DNA of 14,414 bases from a bacterium. GTDB taxonomy: Bacteria; Joyebacterota; Joyebacteria; Joyebacterales; Joyebacteraceae. The position numbers and the translations under genes were made by a program. The notes below the pieces were generated by a model. That model was not told the origin of the DNA, ran no database searches, and saw only the letters and a program-made list of their open reading frames with translations. The stretch spans positions 1-14,414 of the forward strand of contig JALGZK010000020.1 of assembly GCA_025774935.1 (NCBI GenBank), in the 5' to 3' direction. Position 1 is the stretch's first letter; every line of letters starts with the position of its first letter. Below, piece after piece: positions 14,275 to 14,414 of this stretch.

Positions 14275-14414
14275 TGTCAATGCTCCTCCCTTCCGCGCCC
14301 GGGATGCCCTCCGGGTACCCCGGAGACAGACTCGGTCCGAGGTTCCGCCCGGAGGCCCCTCCGCGCACATGCTCCGTGGTCAGTCCACCTCCGAATGCGC
14401 ATGCGCCAGCCCGG

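Noticed and set aside
14397-14406. 10-bp palindrome GCGCATGCGC near the window end
   Set aside because: Single occurrence in GC-rich sequence with no partner site or context; chance is sufficient.

Overview
The window is GC-rich, gene-dense bacterial DNA with thirteen genes, twelve of them on the minus strand. No tRNA, rRNA, CRISPR array, insertion sequence or phage gene is visible. Several secreted proteins carry FlgD-like C-terminal domains (PNPFNP ... SGVYFYRL ... KMVLLR). With the high GC, this fits an uncultured FCB-type lineage (Eisenbacteria, Krumholzibacteria or Latescibacteria style). That placement is inferred from protein style only.

Layout. (1) 1-931, plus strand: the 3' part of a secreted protein with an Ig-like region, two dockerin-like calcium loops and an FlgD-like sorting domain, followed by a strong terminator hairpin. 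(2) 1044-5360, minus strand: a surface-protein group. It holds a papain-family protease with a FlgD-like tail, then two signal-peptide proteins that share a short C-terminal motif, W-G-x-I-K-G-[LI]-[YF]-R. A good sigma70-type promoter lies before the protease and a terminator lies after the second gene. (3) 5452-12915, minus strand: a conserved translation/secretion cluster in the order ffh, rpsP, khpA, rimM, trmD, rplS, rnhB, yraN, comM. (4) 13234-14274, minus strand: a PKD-domain secreted protein with the same WGxIKG tail, followed by terminator hairpins and the promoter of the ffh operon.

How it fits together. The central operon handles co-translational targeting (Ffh), ribosome parts and their maturation (S16, RimM, L19), tRNA m1G37 methylation (TrmD), RNA binding (KhpA), RNA-DNA hybrid removal (RnhB) and DNA-uptake-related functions (YraN, ComM). 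The flanking genes encode exported, cysteine-rich, multidomain proteins.

The most notable observation is that five exported proteins use two kinds of C-terminus: the roughly 85-residue FlgD-like domain ending KM[VI]LLR, and a 9-residue tag ending KG[LI][YF]R. The three tagged proteins are otherwise unrelated, which points to a short C-terminal sorting or anchoring signal. I do not recognise it as a named family. Other notable points are an S16 protein with a roughly 100-residue acidic tail whose reading frame seems to continue past its stop, and an rnhB stop codon that is the only mismatch in a 15-bp tandem duplication.
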